NCBI RefSeq assembly: GCF_900182735.1
Contig: NZ_FXTU01000001.1
Span: forward strand, 620,001-684,000
From: Laceyella tengchongensis
Lineage (GTDB): Bacteria; Bacillota; Bacilli; Thermoactinomycetales; Thermoactinomycetaceae
Direction of reading: 5' to 3'
Length of the DNA: 64,000 nucleotides
Below the pieces are notes generated by a model. It worked only from the letters and a program-made list of their open reading frames with translations, did not search any database and was not told where the DNA came from. Shown one piece after another: positions 49,182 through 57,765 of this stretch; position 1 is the stretch's first letter, and each line of letters opens with the position of its first letter. The translations under genes were made by a program, and so were the position numbers.

Positions 49182-50087
49182 TCAAAGGAGCGATTGCAAG
49201 GCCACTTCTTTCATTTGCGAAATGGTTGCCGTTCCACCCACGTATGTTTGGGTAATGCGGTTCCTACTGACAATGCCTGCCGTTTCGAGCAAACTGGGCC
49301 TTCCCATGGCAAATCCCTGTCCGACAGTGTACGCATACCGCCCATTCTGCTGATGGCGGGAAGGGGAATAAAAAGCAAGGTATGCACCGAGTGCACAAGC
49401 AGCCACTCCTGTCGCCGGATCTTCGTTGTATCCGACTTGGTTGGGAAATTGTCGGGCTTCAACATCACATGGGGTGGATTGGGGACGCAATGTGAATGGA
49501 TAAAAGCCGGTTGTCCCAAATCGGTCACACAGTTCCCAGAGTAATGCGAAATCAGGTTCCAATCGTTGCAGTGTGTTGCCGTTGCGAAGGGGAATCATTA
49601 GCTTGGGGCGGGCGGTGGAGACTGATTGGATCGGCCCCACACTCAGATCGAATGCTTCCTCGCTGATCTTTAAGGCTTGCGCCACTTCTGCGATCCCAGG
49701 ATTTTTCTCGCTGAACACAGGGGGGAATTGGTTCACGGTGACCTGCAAACGGCCGTACTTTTCTTGCGCCCGCACTTTCACCTCGCCCAGCGAAGTTTCT
49801 ATCGTTCCTTGTATTTGGTTCCTCTGTTGCGACATGCACCAATAGCTGACAGCTCCTACAGTGGCATGAACGCACATCGACATCTCTTGGTTGGGAACAA
49901 AGTATCTCAGTTTGAAAAGAGAAGTGGGACGGTCAGGAGACAAGATAAAGGCTGTTTCAACACCAAAACGAGCGGCGATCTGTTGCATTTGCTCACTTGT
50001 CAAGGACTCCCCGCCCAATACCAAGGGACAGGGATTACCACTATCCGCAGTCATGCCGAATACATTGGTTTGCACCACAGTTGCCAT
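49182..50087 (-). CDS. PhzF family isomerase/epimerase
   Basis: 301 aa with the two-lobed diaminopimelate-epimerase fold. The first half has TNVFGMTADSGNPCPLVLGG, FGVETAFIL with the usual Glu, and RYFVPNQEMSMCVHATVGAV. The second half has GYNEDPATGVAACALGAYLA and YTVGQGFAMGRPSLL. PhzF enzymes isomerise hydroxyanthranilate-type substrates, but most members, including this one, have no known substrate. ATG at 50087 with AAAGGGTGCGA ahead. Confidence 0.9.
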   Translation of the reverse strand: MATVVQTNVFGMTADSGNPCPLVLGGESLTSEQMQQIAARFGVETAFILSPDRPTSLFKLRYFVPNQEMSMCVHATVGAVSYWCMSQQRNQIQGTIETSLGEVKVRAQEKYGRLQVTVNQFPPVFSEKNPGIAEVAQALKISEEAFDLSVGPIQSVSTARPKLMIPLRNGNTLQRLEPDFALLWELCDRFGTTGFYPFTLRPQSTPCDVEARQFPNQVGYNEDPATGVAACALGAYLAFYSPSRHQQNGRYAYTVGQGFAMGRPSLLETAGIVSRNRITQTYVGGTATISQMKEVALQSLL

Positions 50088-50363
50088 CTGCGTCGCACCC
50101 TTTCTGGATTTATTTGAGAAAAACAAGGCCGAGACCGATTGTTCTTGGTTCTGGCTTCATTATGATGCGCCACCTTGTAGCTGGATGGCGTAAAACGAGG
50201 TGTTTCTCACATGAGCATACACTGAAGGTTGGCATTTGTTTCCCCAGCACTTGGGGAGCAATGCAGTAGGTTTTTCAAAACACCTCTATTAAAATCATGC
50301 GATTTGTTATGAACTGACGCAAGCATATAAAAAATAGATAAGCGATTTATTGTTGCAACAAAA
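50088..50363. other. Intergenic stretch, no gene seen
   Basis: No open frame with a believable start. It should hold the promoter of the PhzF gene on the minus strand. GCTTTTTC-type tracts and a weak CCCCAGCACTTGGGG palindrome near 50244 are the only structures noted. Confidence 0.35.
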
Positions 50364-50386
50364 GGCTACCACGGTGTGTGGTAGCC
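50364..50386 (-). terminator. Terminator of the BSP-type peptidase gene
   Basis: GGCTACCAC and GTGGTAGCC form a 9-bp stem; the minus strand continues TTTTGTTG. Confidence 0.85.
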
Positions 50387-50392
50387 TCTTTG

Positions 50393-51436
50393 TCAATAAG
50401 TTTGATTGCCGTAATTAAGTTCAAAATCGATCTTCATGCCTTTGGGAATCTTGACGCGCAAGGTGTAATTACCTTTCGGTGGCTCTTTCAGTGCCTTGGA
50501 CAGAGGATCGTAACGCTTGACTTCATTTGCTTTGAGCGCGACGGAGTATGTGCGGACTGCCTTGCCCGTTTTTTTGTTGAACACTTGAAAGGTGACGGTG
50601 CCTTGCGTTTTGCTCACATTGCGCACGCGCAAATAATTTTGGGAGCCAGGAACGTAATTGAAATCGAAATATGTTACCCATTTTCCGGCACCTTGTTCAC
50701 CGTTGTAACGGGCTTTGTTATTTTTGAAAACCCAATTGAGCGCTTCCACCGAGCCCGGGTTTTTTTTGTATTCAGCCCAGAGTTGGTCAACCGTTTTTCC
50801 AGTATATTCTTTAAACAGCTGCTCGGAATATTGGTTTTGTTGGATCTTTTGATGAATTTTCAACATGGTTCCAGGCTTTTTGATATGGTTGATCCAAGCG
50901 AAAAAGCGGGCTGTGACCCCGTAACTGTTGGTGTATTTATGGGAGGAGGCGACAGCAGGATATATCCATGAATCCAAGACAGAGTAACGCGAGCGGGCGT
51001 AATCGGCCAACCCTTCTTTCACCCAGCTCGGGGCAGTCGTCTGATTGGGATAGGCATCGACGACATGAAACAGCTCATGCACGAGCATGCCTTCGTCAAG
51101 CTGGTTTTTCTTCGCCCAGTCTGGGTTGATGTAAATCGTGTTGCCCACGGTGTAGGCGATGGGGTATTTGTTATTTTTCACAAATCGGATAAATACCTCT
51201 TTGGGGGCAGTTTGTGGACTGTAGGCTTTAGCCATCAGCCAATAAGAGCGTTTGAAAGCGAGCGTGTATTTGGCGATGGCTGGTTCGAGCGTTTTGTCGT
51301 CATAGGTGATGGTCAGTTTATAATCGTGGCTGGTGACGACTTTCTCAGCAGCAGCAGCTTGGCCGAAGCCCCATGGAAGGCTGGTTGCAAGCAAGGAGGA
51401 GGCCAGAATCACTTTCCAGTGTCGCAAACGTTTCAT
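50393..51436 (-). CDS. Secreted peptidase of the basic secretory protein (BSP) type
   Basis: 347 aa. A signal peptide (KRLRHWKVILASSLLATSLP ... AAA) directs export. The catalytic core has LDEGMLVHELFHVVDAYPNQ, in which HELFH is the zinc motif, followed by WVKEGLADYARSRY, whose Glu/Asp complete the site as in BSP-like metallopeptidases. A C-terminal beta-sandwich of about 110 residues (NYLRVRNVSKTQGTVTFQVF) may bind the cell surface or substrate. ATG at 51436 has AAAGGAAC ahead; the longer frame is unsupported. Extracellular protease role is inferred. Confidence 0.82.
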   Translation of the reverse strand: MKRLRHWKVILASSLLATSLPWGFGQAAAAEKVVTSHDYKLTITYDDKTLEPAIAKYTLAFKRSYWLMAKAYSPQTAPKEVFIRFVKNNKYPIAYTVGNTIYINPDWAKKNQLDEGMLVHELFHVVDAYPNQTTAPSWVKEGLADYARSRYSVLDSWIYPAVASSHKYTNSYGVTARFFAWINHIKKPGTMLKIHQKIQQNQYSEQLFKEYTGKTVDQLWAEYKKNPGSVEALNWVFKNNKARYNGEQGAGKWVTYFDFNYVPGSQNYLRVRNVSKTQGTVTFQVFNKKTGKAVRTYSVALKANEVKRYDPLSKALKEPPKGNYTLRVKIPKGMKIDFELNYGNQTY

Positions 51437-51547
51437 GTTATGTTCCTTTCGTGATGAATTGGAGGACGCATGCACTGGCAGTTTTCCGTGTGAGGCATGC
51501 CCTAGTTGGATTATACAGGACCGCCTTTCAATAAACGGCACACTAGA

Positions 51548-51650
51548 GTGAAATATTTGTTAATCATACGTCGAAAGGTGTCTTTACACACATGATCACC
51601 CTTGGGAAAGCGTTCGGCGAGTAGCTGGATGATGGTGGATTTACCGGGAG
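51548..51650 (-). pseudogene. AAA_33/zeta-kinase-like ATPase fragment
   Basis: On the minus strand the frame reads TPGKSTIIQLLAERFPKGDH then VCKDTFRRMINK. P-G-KST followed by ERF-KG and DxFRRMI is the P-loop start of small AAA_33 kinases and zeta-toxin relatives. The P-loop glycines before it are altered and nothing of the rest follows, so it is a decayed stub. Confidence 0.4.
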
Positions 51651-51958
51651 TGCGTTTGCGGTAAGTCGTTAAAGCCAGTGTAAAGCGACTGGTGTAAGGG
51701 GAGAATAAATAGCAGTGTAGAGATGGGGTTTGTGTGAAAAATATATATAGATTTTTAGTATTAAACTTCTTCGTGTGGAAGTGGGTTTTAATCAGATTGG
51801 GGAAATGCAAAGGAAAAGTGAGGTTTTAGTGGGTGACAGGGGTGTTGCCTGCTTTTTATATTGTATATCATATTTATTTTTATTATATTCTATATGCAAA
51901 TATTCAGCTAAGTATGTTATTATAGAGGAGGAATAAATTTTAGAAAGGGGTTTTAAAT
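51651..51958. other. AT-rich intergenic region upstream of the PrcB-like gene
   Basis: Very AT-rich from 51840. TATTAT near 51917 could be a -10 box for the gene at 51959, but no clear -35 is seen. Shine-Dalgarno-like GAAAGGGG lies at 51942-51949. Confidence 0.35.
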
Positions 51959-52405
51959 ATGGATGGAAAAAGAATGAGAGTTTGTTTGCTCGCTTTCTTG
52001 ATGGTCACCGCGTTGTGGGGAGGGATTCCGTCCAATTCTTACGCGTCTGCGGAAGAATCACTCGAAACCTCGTTTAAAATTGTAGAAAATATTAATTATT
52101 TGCCAAATGAAGTGAAAAACAAAGTACAAGAACTTCAGTGGCGGGTTACTGATGGACATGCATTGGTTCATAAAGATGGAATCGCTTACGTGATCTTGTC
52201 CTTGGGAATTCGGCCGACAACCGGCTATACGATCGAGGTTGATAGTGTTGTCCGGATCAATGACACTCGGTTGCTCATTTGGGCTAATGAAGTTAAGCCG
52301 CAACCTCATGCCGTGGTCTCTCCGCAATTGACCAGCCCCGTCCAAGTCCTGTCAATGCCTGATCCTTTCCACAAGATTAAGCATGTTTCCGTGTGGATTA
52401 ATTGA
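51959..52405 (+). CDS. Small secreted protein with PrcB-like C-terminal domain
   Basis: 148 aa. A signal peptide is visible (MRVCLLAFLMVTALWGGIPS, cleavage after YAS). The mature part has IAYVILSLGIRPTTGYTIEV and a proline-rich PQPHAVVSPQLTSPVQVLSM, the PrcB C-terminal pattern (G-RPTTGY ... SP-Q-L-MP). The protein is half the length of full PrcB and seems to consist of this one domain. The next secreted gene starts 43 bases on, so both may be coexpressed. Role unknown. Confidence 0.68.
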   Translation: MDGKRMRVCLLAFLMVTALWGGIPSNSYASAEESLETSFKIVENINYLPNEVKNKVQELQWRVTDGHALVHKDGIAYVILSLGIRPTTGYTIEVDSVVRINDTRLLIWANEVKPQPHAVVSPQLTSPVQVLSMPDPFHKIKHVSVWIN

Positions 52406-52448
52406 ATAGAATCACATTCACCTTATTTATTTGGTTGGAGGAAAGAGC

Positions 52449-52820
52449 ATGAATAAGTGGTTGGTATCTGTAGCATTGGTTTTAGTGAGCATATGGGGGC
52501 AAGTGTCCATGGTCGGAGCGCAGGAGCATGTGGCGCCGATGCAAGCAGCAGTCGGCCAGTCGGGTGATGCCGCCTGTGAGAATGGACGGCTGCAAGCGTC
52601 AGTAGTTGATGGAGGAGCGTCAGTTCGTGTTGCGCCGCGTGTGGATGCGGAGGTGGAACTTACGTGGCCGAGAGGAACCATCCATGGTTTTAACGGGATA
52701 GTAAAGGGTGATTTGGTAAACGGATCAAATGTTTGGTACTTCTTTAACACATTTATGGGTTTCCGCTATATCCATGCTTCTGAACTGCAAAACATCCAAT
52801 GCATAAATTACGCAAAATGA
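52449..52820 (+). CDS. Small secreted protein with SH3-like fold
   Basis: 123 aa. Signal peptide NKWLVSVALVLVSIWGQVSM with cleavage near VGA. The rest has LQASVVDGGASVRVAPRVDA and VWYFFNTFMGFRYIHASELQ, the strand and W-Y pattern of bacterial SH3 domains, plus two cysteines (C46-like AACENGR and IQCINYAK) that may form a disulfide. TTGGAGGAAAG precedes ATG. Possibly cell-wall associated. Its terminator is split by the repeat at 52872. Confidence 0.65.
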   Translation: MNKWLVSVALVLVSIWGQVSMVGAQEHVAPMQAAVGQSGDAACENGRLQASVVDGGASVRVAPRVDAEVELTWPRGTIHGFNGIVKGDLVNGSNVWYFFNTFMGFRYIHASELQNIQCINYAK

Positions 52821-52856
52821 ATTGGCTGTTGCCCCTGTGACTGTACGCCTAAAAGA

Positions 52857-53018
52857 CCCTCGCCTTGACTAGGGTGTGTCTGGCAAATCAAGTTGGTGGG
52901 AAGAAGCGGCGGAAAAACCTTTTCTCGAGGAGCGCCTCGCCAAGCGTGAAGCGAATGAGAAAATGGTTTTGGAGCCGCTGGCCTATTCAACAGACACGCC
53001 CTAAGGCGGGGCTTTTTT
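52857..53018 (+). terminator. Intrinsic terminator interrupted in its loop by a MITE
   Basis: CCCTCGCCTT at 52857-52866 is complementary to AAGGCGGGG at 53003-53011 (one G-U pair), and T(6) follows at 53013-53018. Without the 130-bp insert the loop would be only four or five bases. The insert makes its own hairpin, so the terminator may still work. Confidence 0.7.
52872..53001. mobile_element. 130-bp MITE-like element with TA target duplication
   Basis: Ends are GGGTGTGTCTG (52872-52882) and CAGACACGCCC (52991-53001), inverted with one mismatch, and TA flanks both sides (52870-52871 and 53002-53003). Inner arms GCGGC...AAAACC...TTTTCTC and GAGAAAA...GGTTTT...GCCGC continue the dyad, so the whole element can fold into one hairpin. 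It has no gene. Similar ends occur in insertion sequences that duplicate TA; the parent is not in this window. Confidence 0.65.
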
Positions 53019-53150
53019 ATTGCCCAATATCGGGTGTGAATGGTTGATGGCAGGACTGGTACGGCAAATGCAGGAACGCGTTTCGCATGATTTGATGTCA
53101 TGGCGTATCCCCTTTATAATTAGGAAAGCTAAATAAAGGAGATAGTGCAA

Positions 53151-53855
53151 ATGAATCTTGATCAGATGCAAGAATCGCCTACAGTGTTTCATGCCGAGAA
53201 GCAGGGAGCAGGCATGCGCGTGCTCGTGGTCACCGCTGTTTCAGCTGAAAAAGAGGCAGTGTTGCGTGGGATCGGCGACACCGCAAATTTTCGTGTATTG
53301 GCTGCTGGCGTCGGTCCCGTTGCAGCCGCTATCGGCACAGCGACGGCATTGGCTACCGACAAGTACGACCTAGTGATCGCGGCTGGCATCGCTGGGGGGT
53401 TCAAAGGCAGAGCCGAACTAGGCTCGCTTGTAGTGGCGGATGAGATCGTCGCCGCCGATTTGGGAGCGCAGTCACCAGAAGGTTTCCTCAGCTTGGACGA
53501 GCTTGGCTTTGGTTCAACCCTGTTTCGGGCTGACGGAGACTGGATGAGACGAGTCGTTGAGGCTTTGCACAAGGCAGGATTGCCGGTCACCACTGGTGCG
53601 GTACTTACTGTGTCAACGGTGACGGGCACGGCAGAGACTGCCGCCGAGCTAGTTGCGCGGGTGCCAGGAGCCACCGCTGAGGGGATGGAAGGATTTGGTG
53701 TGGCCGCCGCAGCGAGCCGTTGCGGTGTGCCAATTCTTGAACTGCGCGCCATCTCCAATCCTGTCGGCCCGCGCGACCGGGATGCTTGGCGAATCAGTGA
53801 GGCGTTGGAGGCGTTGACTGCCGCCAGCTCAGTACTACGGGAGGTGTTGACATGA
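53151..53855 (+). CDS. mqnB: Futalosine hydrolase
   Basis: 234 aa nucleosidase that removes hypoxanthine from futalosine in the alternative menaquinone pathway. The phosphorylase-type fold shows VLVVTAVSAEKEAVLRGIGD, VLAAGVGPVAAAIGTATALA and LVIAAGIAGGFKGRAELGSL. The active-site segment ATAEGMEGFGVAAAASRCGV carries the catalytic Glu, and ELRAISNPVGPRDRDAWRI is near the end. ATG at 53151 has AAGGAG 9 bases ahead. The stop overlaps mqnD (ATGA). GC content is above that of the flanking genes. Its menaquinone would feed the SdhCAB complex. Confidence 0.92.
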   Translation: MNLDQMQESPTVFHAEKQGAGMRVLVVTAVSAEKEAVLRGIGDTANFRVLAAGVGPVAAAIGTATALATDKYDLVIAAGIAGGFKGRAELGSLVVADEIVAADLGAQSPEGFLSLDELGFGSTLFRADGDWMRRVVEALHKAGLPVTTGAVLTVSTVTGTAETAAELVARVPGATAEGMEGFGVAAAASRCGVPILELRAISNPVGPRDRDAWRISEALEALTAASSVLREVLT

Positions 53856-54703
53856 AGATCGCTTTTTCTCCTTGTCCCAATGACACTTTTGTATTTCACG
53901 CCTGGGTGCATGGATTCGTGCCGGGCGCGCCGCAATTAGACGTCACGTATGCTGATATTGACATCACCAACGGGTTAGCCGCCGAGCCGGGCGGACCGGA
54001 TGTGTTGAAGATATCGTGTGCGGCCTTGCCGTGGGTGATGTCAGAATACGCCTTGTTGCCGTGCGGGGGGGCCCTAGGAAGGGGTTGCGGGCCACTGGTG
54101 TTGACGGCCGGTGAAGGAGATGCCTGTCAGCCGGCGATGTTGTCAGGGCGTAGGGTGGCTGTTCCCAGTGAGCGTTCTACCGCTTATCTGCTGTTTCGGC
54201 TGTGGGCGGCTCAACAGGTGCCCGGAGGCGTGGGTGAGATTGTGGTAATGCCGTTTCATGAAATTATGCCGGCAGTGCGTGACGGCGCAGTCGATGCTGG
54301 CTTGGTGATACATGAAGCCCGTTTCACTTACCCGACATATGGTTTGAAACAGGTGGTCGACTTGGGGCAATGGTGGGAGGAAGACACCGGCTTGCCGATT
54401 CCACTGGGGGCGATTATCGCCCGGCGCTCTCTCGACGTTGAGGCCATCGCAGGCTGGCTCCGGGCGTCGGTCGAATACGGCTGGGCGCACCCCGACGCTT
54501 CACGGGAGTACGTGTTGCGCCACGCGCAAGAGTTGGATCCGGAAGTGGCCCAAGCGCACATCAATCTATATGTAAATGAATACACGGCCAATTTGGGCGA
54601 GACCGGATATGCGGCAATCAATGCTTTGCTTGGCCGGGCCGCACAAGAAGGGCTGGTGCCCAAAATAGATCCGGCAGCGCTTTCATTTCCGCAAAGAGCC
54701 TGA
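53852..54703 (+). CDS. mqnD: 1,4-dihydroxy-6-naphthoate synthase
   Basis: 283 aa periplasmic-binding-protein-fold enzyme of the futalosine route. The opening IAFSPCPNDTFVFHAWVHG is the MqnD signature. GPDVLKISCAALPWVMSEYA, SERSTAYLLFRLWAAQQVPG and MPAVRDGAVDAGLVIHEARF form the pocket, and QWWEEDTGLPIPLGAIIARR follows. ATG overlaps the mqnB stop by 4 bases. The other pathway genes (mqnA, mqnC, mqnE) are not in the window. A terminator follows. Confidence 0.94.
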   Translation: MKIAFSPCPNDTFVFHAWVHGFVPGAPQLDVTYADIDITNGLAAEPGGPDVLKISCAALPWVMSEYALLPCGGALGRGCGPLVLTAGEGDACQPAMLSGRRVAVPSERSTAYLLFRLWAAQQVPGGVGEIVVMPFHEIMPAVRDGAVDAGLVIHEARFTYPTYGLKQVVDLGQWWEEDTGLPIPLGAIIARRSLDVEAIAGWLRASVEYGWAHPDASREYVLRHAQELDPEVAQAHINLYVNEYTANLGETGYAAINALLGRAAQEGLVPKIDPAALSFPQRA

Positions 54704-54742
54704 TAGAAGCGGTACCTCCCTAGGCTTACAGGACGCGTTTTC

Positions 54743-54775
54743 CACCCCCGTCAACGATGCATGGCGGGGGTGTTT
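54743..54775 (+). terminator. Terminator of mqnBD
   Basis: CACCCCCG at 54743-54750 pairs with CGGGGGTG at 54765-54772, then TTT. Confidence 0.75.
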
Positions 54776-55017
54776 ACATGACCAACGAGATTGTCTGGGG
54801 CGCCAAGAAGGGAAAAAGCAACAAATTTGTTAACAACAAACTTTCGTAGCATTTATGTAACGATTTCGAAACAACTTTTCCCAGGTATAGATTTATACTT
54901 AATTTAAATTTAAAAATTTTTATAAAGGTGGTGATTAAAGAGAAAAGGTGAACTAGTTGTCTGTAGGATGAACATTTTCATTTATTAAAATGTTTGATTA
55001 TACGGAGGGGATTCACC
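54776..55017. other. AT-rich leader before the subtilisin-like protease
   Basis: An AT palindrome (TTTAAATTTAAA) sits near 54905 and ACATTTT/AAAATGT forms a hairpin at 54972-54993, just ahead of the GTG start. The promoter is probably in the ATAGATTTATACTT region near 54886. Confidence 0.35.
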
Positions 55018-57693
55018 GTGAAAAAGCTTATCCCTTATGTATTGTGTGCCACTCTTGTGCTGGGAACGGGGGGATGGGGGAGTCTGGCTGTCGTCGCATC
55101 GCCTACTCCTCATGTTGCGGCAGCAGCGCAAAAAAATAAATTGGCGCCGGGTGTGGTTGCCAGCAAAGGGAAACAGGCTTCTGTCATCATTGAGATGAGC
55201 GAAGCGCCAACCGTGGTGTACAGTTCTTTGTCTAAAACCAAGAAGGTGCCGGCAAAAAGCGAAGGGGAGTATCGCAAATACTTGGGCCAAAAACAAAAGC
55301 AGTTGATTGCAGAAATGAAAGAACGCTCTCCTGGCCTGAGGGTGAAACGTACCTATGATACGGTCTTCTCGGGCATGGCTGTCACCCTCAAAGGGGATGA
55401 CTTGCAAAAAGTGGCCGCTTTGCCCGGTGTGAAACGCATCCACCCCATACGTACTTACAAAGCCTTGATGTCTAAAAGTGCCCCGCTGATCGGAGCACCA
55501 GATGTTTGGAAGATGCACGATGGCCGAAAACAGGCGGTCACCGGCAAAGGCATCAAAGTTGCTGTCATCGATTCGGGCGTGGATATGAATCACCCCGATC
55601 TGAAAAAGAATATGATTGGCGGATATGACTTTGTAGAAAATGACAAGATTCCGCAGGATGAAGTGGGGCATGGCACCCATGTCGCCGGCACCATCGCGGC
55701 CAACGGGAAAATCAAAGGGGTGGCTCCCGAAGCATCCCTGTTGGCTTACCGGGTATTGGGGGCGCATGGCGGTGGAACCACGGACTGGGTTATCAGTGGG
55801 ATCGAGCAAGCGGTCAAAGACCGAGCCGATGTGATGAACCTCTCTTTGGGGATGGATGTCAATGTGCCGGATGAAGCGGTATCTCAATCCCTTGAACGGG
55901 CCATCAAAAAAGGGATTGTGGTCGTTGTTGCCAACGGCAATGCGGGTCCCGCTACCTGGAGTGTCGGAGCACCTGCCGCATCCCCCAATATTATCTCCGT
56001 CGGGGCTTCAACGAAGATCATTCCTTCCCCGGTTGTGCAGGTAGTCGGGGACAACAAGAAAATGGAGACCAATTTAATCACTTCATCGCCCCAGTTTCCA
56101 TTGAAGGGAACGTATCAGCTAGTAGATGCAGGAAAAGGTAAAAAGTCTGACTTCAAAAAAATCGATGCCAAAGGCAAGATCGCATTGGTTCAACGGAGCG
56201 GTGATGATGTACAGTCGGTTGCCGAAAACGCCAAACGAGCTGGAGCGGCGGCTGTAATCATCTATAATCACCTCAAAGGTGACTGGTTTGCCATCCCGAT
56301 GGAAACAGATGAAAATGGCGAGCCGGACACGAAGCGCTTTGTGCCAATCGTGACGATTTCTGGCGGTTTTGGCACCCACATCAAGAATCAGCTAGCTGCT
56401 GGCAAAACAGAGATCAAGCTCAGCTCAGTCAAACGGGAAAAAATGGTCGACTTCAGTTCGCGCGGACCGGCCAACGGCATCTGGGACGTTAAGCCGGATG
56501 TGACAGCACCCGGTGTCGACATTGTAAGCACCTTGCCCCGTTCCTTGGAGAAAACGGGATATGGAAAAATGAGCGGAACAAGCATGGCTACCCCGCACGT
56601 GGCTGGAGCTGCCGCATTGCTTTTGCAGAAGCATCCCGACTGGAATCCGGAACAAGTAAAATCGGCCTTGTCCAATACGGCGGTCGAGTTGAAGGATACG
56701 GAGAAGAAAGAGTATTCCCCCATTTCGCAGGGAGCTGGGCGTATCGATTTGCCCAAGGCGATCACTACACAATCCCTGGTCGTTTCAAACCGCCTCAGCT
56801 TTGGTTTGTTACAGCCCAAAACTGGGGTGAAGAAGATCGATCGAACCTTACGGGTAGAAAACCTGTCTGGTAAAGCTAAACGCTATGCCGTACGGGTAGA
56901 GCTAGACAATGGCAAAAAAGGGATTCGCGTGACTGTTCCGTCCACCCTAGTAGTTGGTGCTAAATCACAGGGGCAGGTACCGGTGACGATGAGCTTCAAC
57001 ACTTCCTTGCCCCGCGGGATTTACACGGGAGCCGTATTTTTGAAAGATGGAAAACAGGAATTGAAGGTTCCCTTCATCGCTTTGAATGAACCGAAGGGCT
57101 ATGAAGTCATCACCAGTTTGGGACAATCTGCATACATCATCTCACCAAACGGCAAAGATGAACACAAATTTACGCTCTTGACGTACTATTTGGCTGTGGC
57201 GCCATCATCGTTGAAAATCACCGCCGAAAGCTCGGAAGGCGGGAAAAAGTATCTGCTTTATCAAACCAACAATCCGGCCGCTGGCTACACGGATTGGATG
57301 TGGGATGGGAAAGACAGCAAAGGGAAGAAGTTGCCTGATGGAGATTACGCGATTATCGTCGAATGCGAATACTTGGGGAAAAAAGCGGAAGCCAACTTCT
57401 TCGTCCTCATCGACACCAAAGCCCCAGTCATCACCGAATTAACAGCCGACGCCGATCAACTGTCGGGCAAAGTGAAAGAAGCTTGGCTGGAAGAGGTAAG
57501 CTGGCGTCTCGCTGGAGAGAAAGATTGGCAGATCATCGAAGATGTGAACTATGTTGAAGACGGATTATTTGAGTTCCATCATGCGTTTACAAAGGGCCAA
57601 TTGAAACCCGGCAAAAATTTGATCATCGTTCGAGTGAAAGATTCTGTGGGTCATGTGACCACCAAAAAGGTGGAAATTGAATTGCCACAGTGA
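55018..57693 (+). CDS. Secreted subtilisin-like serine protease with PA domain (Vpr-like)
   Basis: 891 aa. Signal peptide KKLIPYVLCATLVLGTGGWG. An inhibitor-I9-type propeptide spans about residues 50-140 (ASVIIEMSEAPTVVYSSLSK ... TVFSGMAVTLKGDDLQKVAA). The catalytic triad is in VAVIDSGVDMNHPD (Asp, near 183), GHGTHVAGTIA (His, near 217) and GTSMATPHVAGAAALLLQKH (Ser, near 520), with the oxyanion Asn in VVVVANGNAGPATW. A PA domain (KIALVQRSGDDVQSVAENAK) is inserted before the serine. The C-terminal third has Fn3-like strands and a FlgD-like segment (YTDWMWDGKDSKGKKLPDGD). GTG start behind GGAGGGG. Likely a nutritional extracellular protease. Confidence 0.94.
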   Translation: MKKLIPYVLCATLVLGTGGWGSLAVVASPTPHVAAAAQKNKLAPGVVASKGKQASVIIEMSEAPTVVYSSLSKTKKVPAKSEGEYRKYLGQKQKQLIAEMKERSPGLRVKRTYDTVFSGMAVTLKGDDLQKVAALPGVKRIHPIRTYKALMSKSAPLIGAPDVWKMHDGRKQAVTGKGIKVAVIDSGVDMNHPDLKKNMIGGYDFVENDKIPQDEVGHGTHVAGTIAANGKIKGVAPEASLLAYRVLGAHGGGTTDWVISGIEQAVKDRADVMNLSLGMDVNVPDEAVSQSLERAIKKGIVVVVANGNAGPATWSVGAPAASPNIISVGASTKIIPSPVVQVVGDNKKMETNLITSSPQFPLKGTYQLVDAGKGKKSDFKKIDAKGKIALVQRSGDDVQSVAENAKRAGAAAVIIYNHLKGDWFAIPMETDENGEPDTKRFVPIVTISGGFGTHIKNQLAAGKTEIKLSSVKREKMVDFSSRGPANGIWDVKPDVTAPGVDIVSTLPRSLEKTGYGKMSGTSMATPHVAGAAALLLQKHPDWNPEQVKSALSNTAVELKDTEKKEYSPISQGAGRIDLPKAITTQSLVVSNRLSFGLLQPKTGVKKIDRTLRVENLSGKAKRYAVRVELDNGKKGIRVTVPSTLVVGAKSQGQVPVTMSFNTSLPRGIYTGAVFLKDGKQELKVPFIALNEPKGYEVITSLGQSAYIISPNGKDEHKFTLLTYYLAVAPSSLKITAESSEGGKKYLLYQTNNPAAGYTDWMWDGKDSKGKKLPDGDYAIIVECEYLGKKAEANFFVLIDTKAPVITELTADADQLSGKVKEAWLEEVSWRLAGEKDWQIIEDVNYVEDGLFEFHHAFTKGQLKPGKNLIIVRVKDSVGHVTTKKVEIELPQ

Positions 57694-57703
57694 CACGGGC
57701 AGG

Positions 57704-57752
57704 AAAAAAGCCGCTGACATCCGCCAATTAGGCGGGCCGGCGGCTTTTTTCC
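57704..57752. terminator. Bidirectional terminator between the protease and EEP genes
   Basis: AAAAAAGCCG at 57704-57713 pairs with CGGCTTTTTT at 57741-57750, with an inner CCGCC/GGCGG stem. A-run and T-run give function on both strands. Confidence 0.9.
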
Positions 57753-57765
57753 ATGCTTTGCTTAG

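Noticed and set aside
49179..50269. Plus-strand ORFs over the PhzF gene
   Set aside because: Antisense to a well-conserved gene, no family match in their translation.
50970..51454. Plus-strand ORF opposite the BSP-type peptidase
   Set aside because: Antisense to a gene with signal peptide and HELFH motif.
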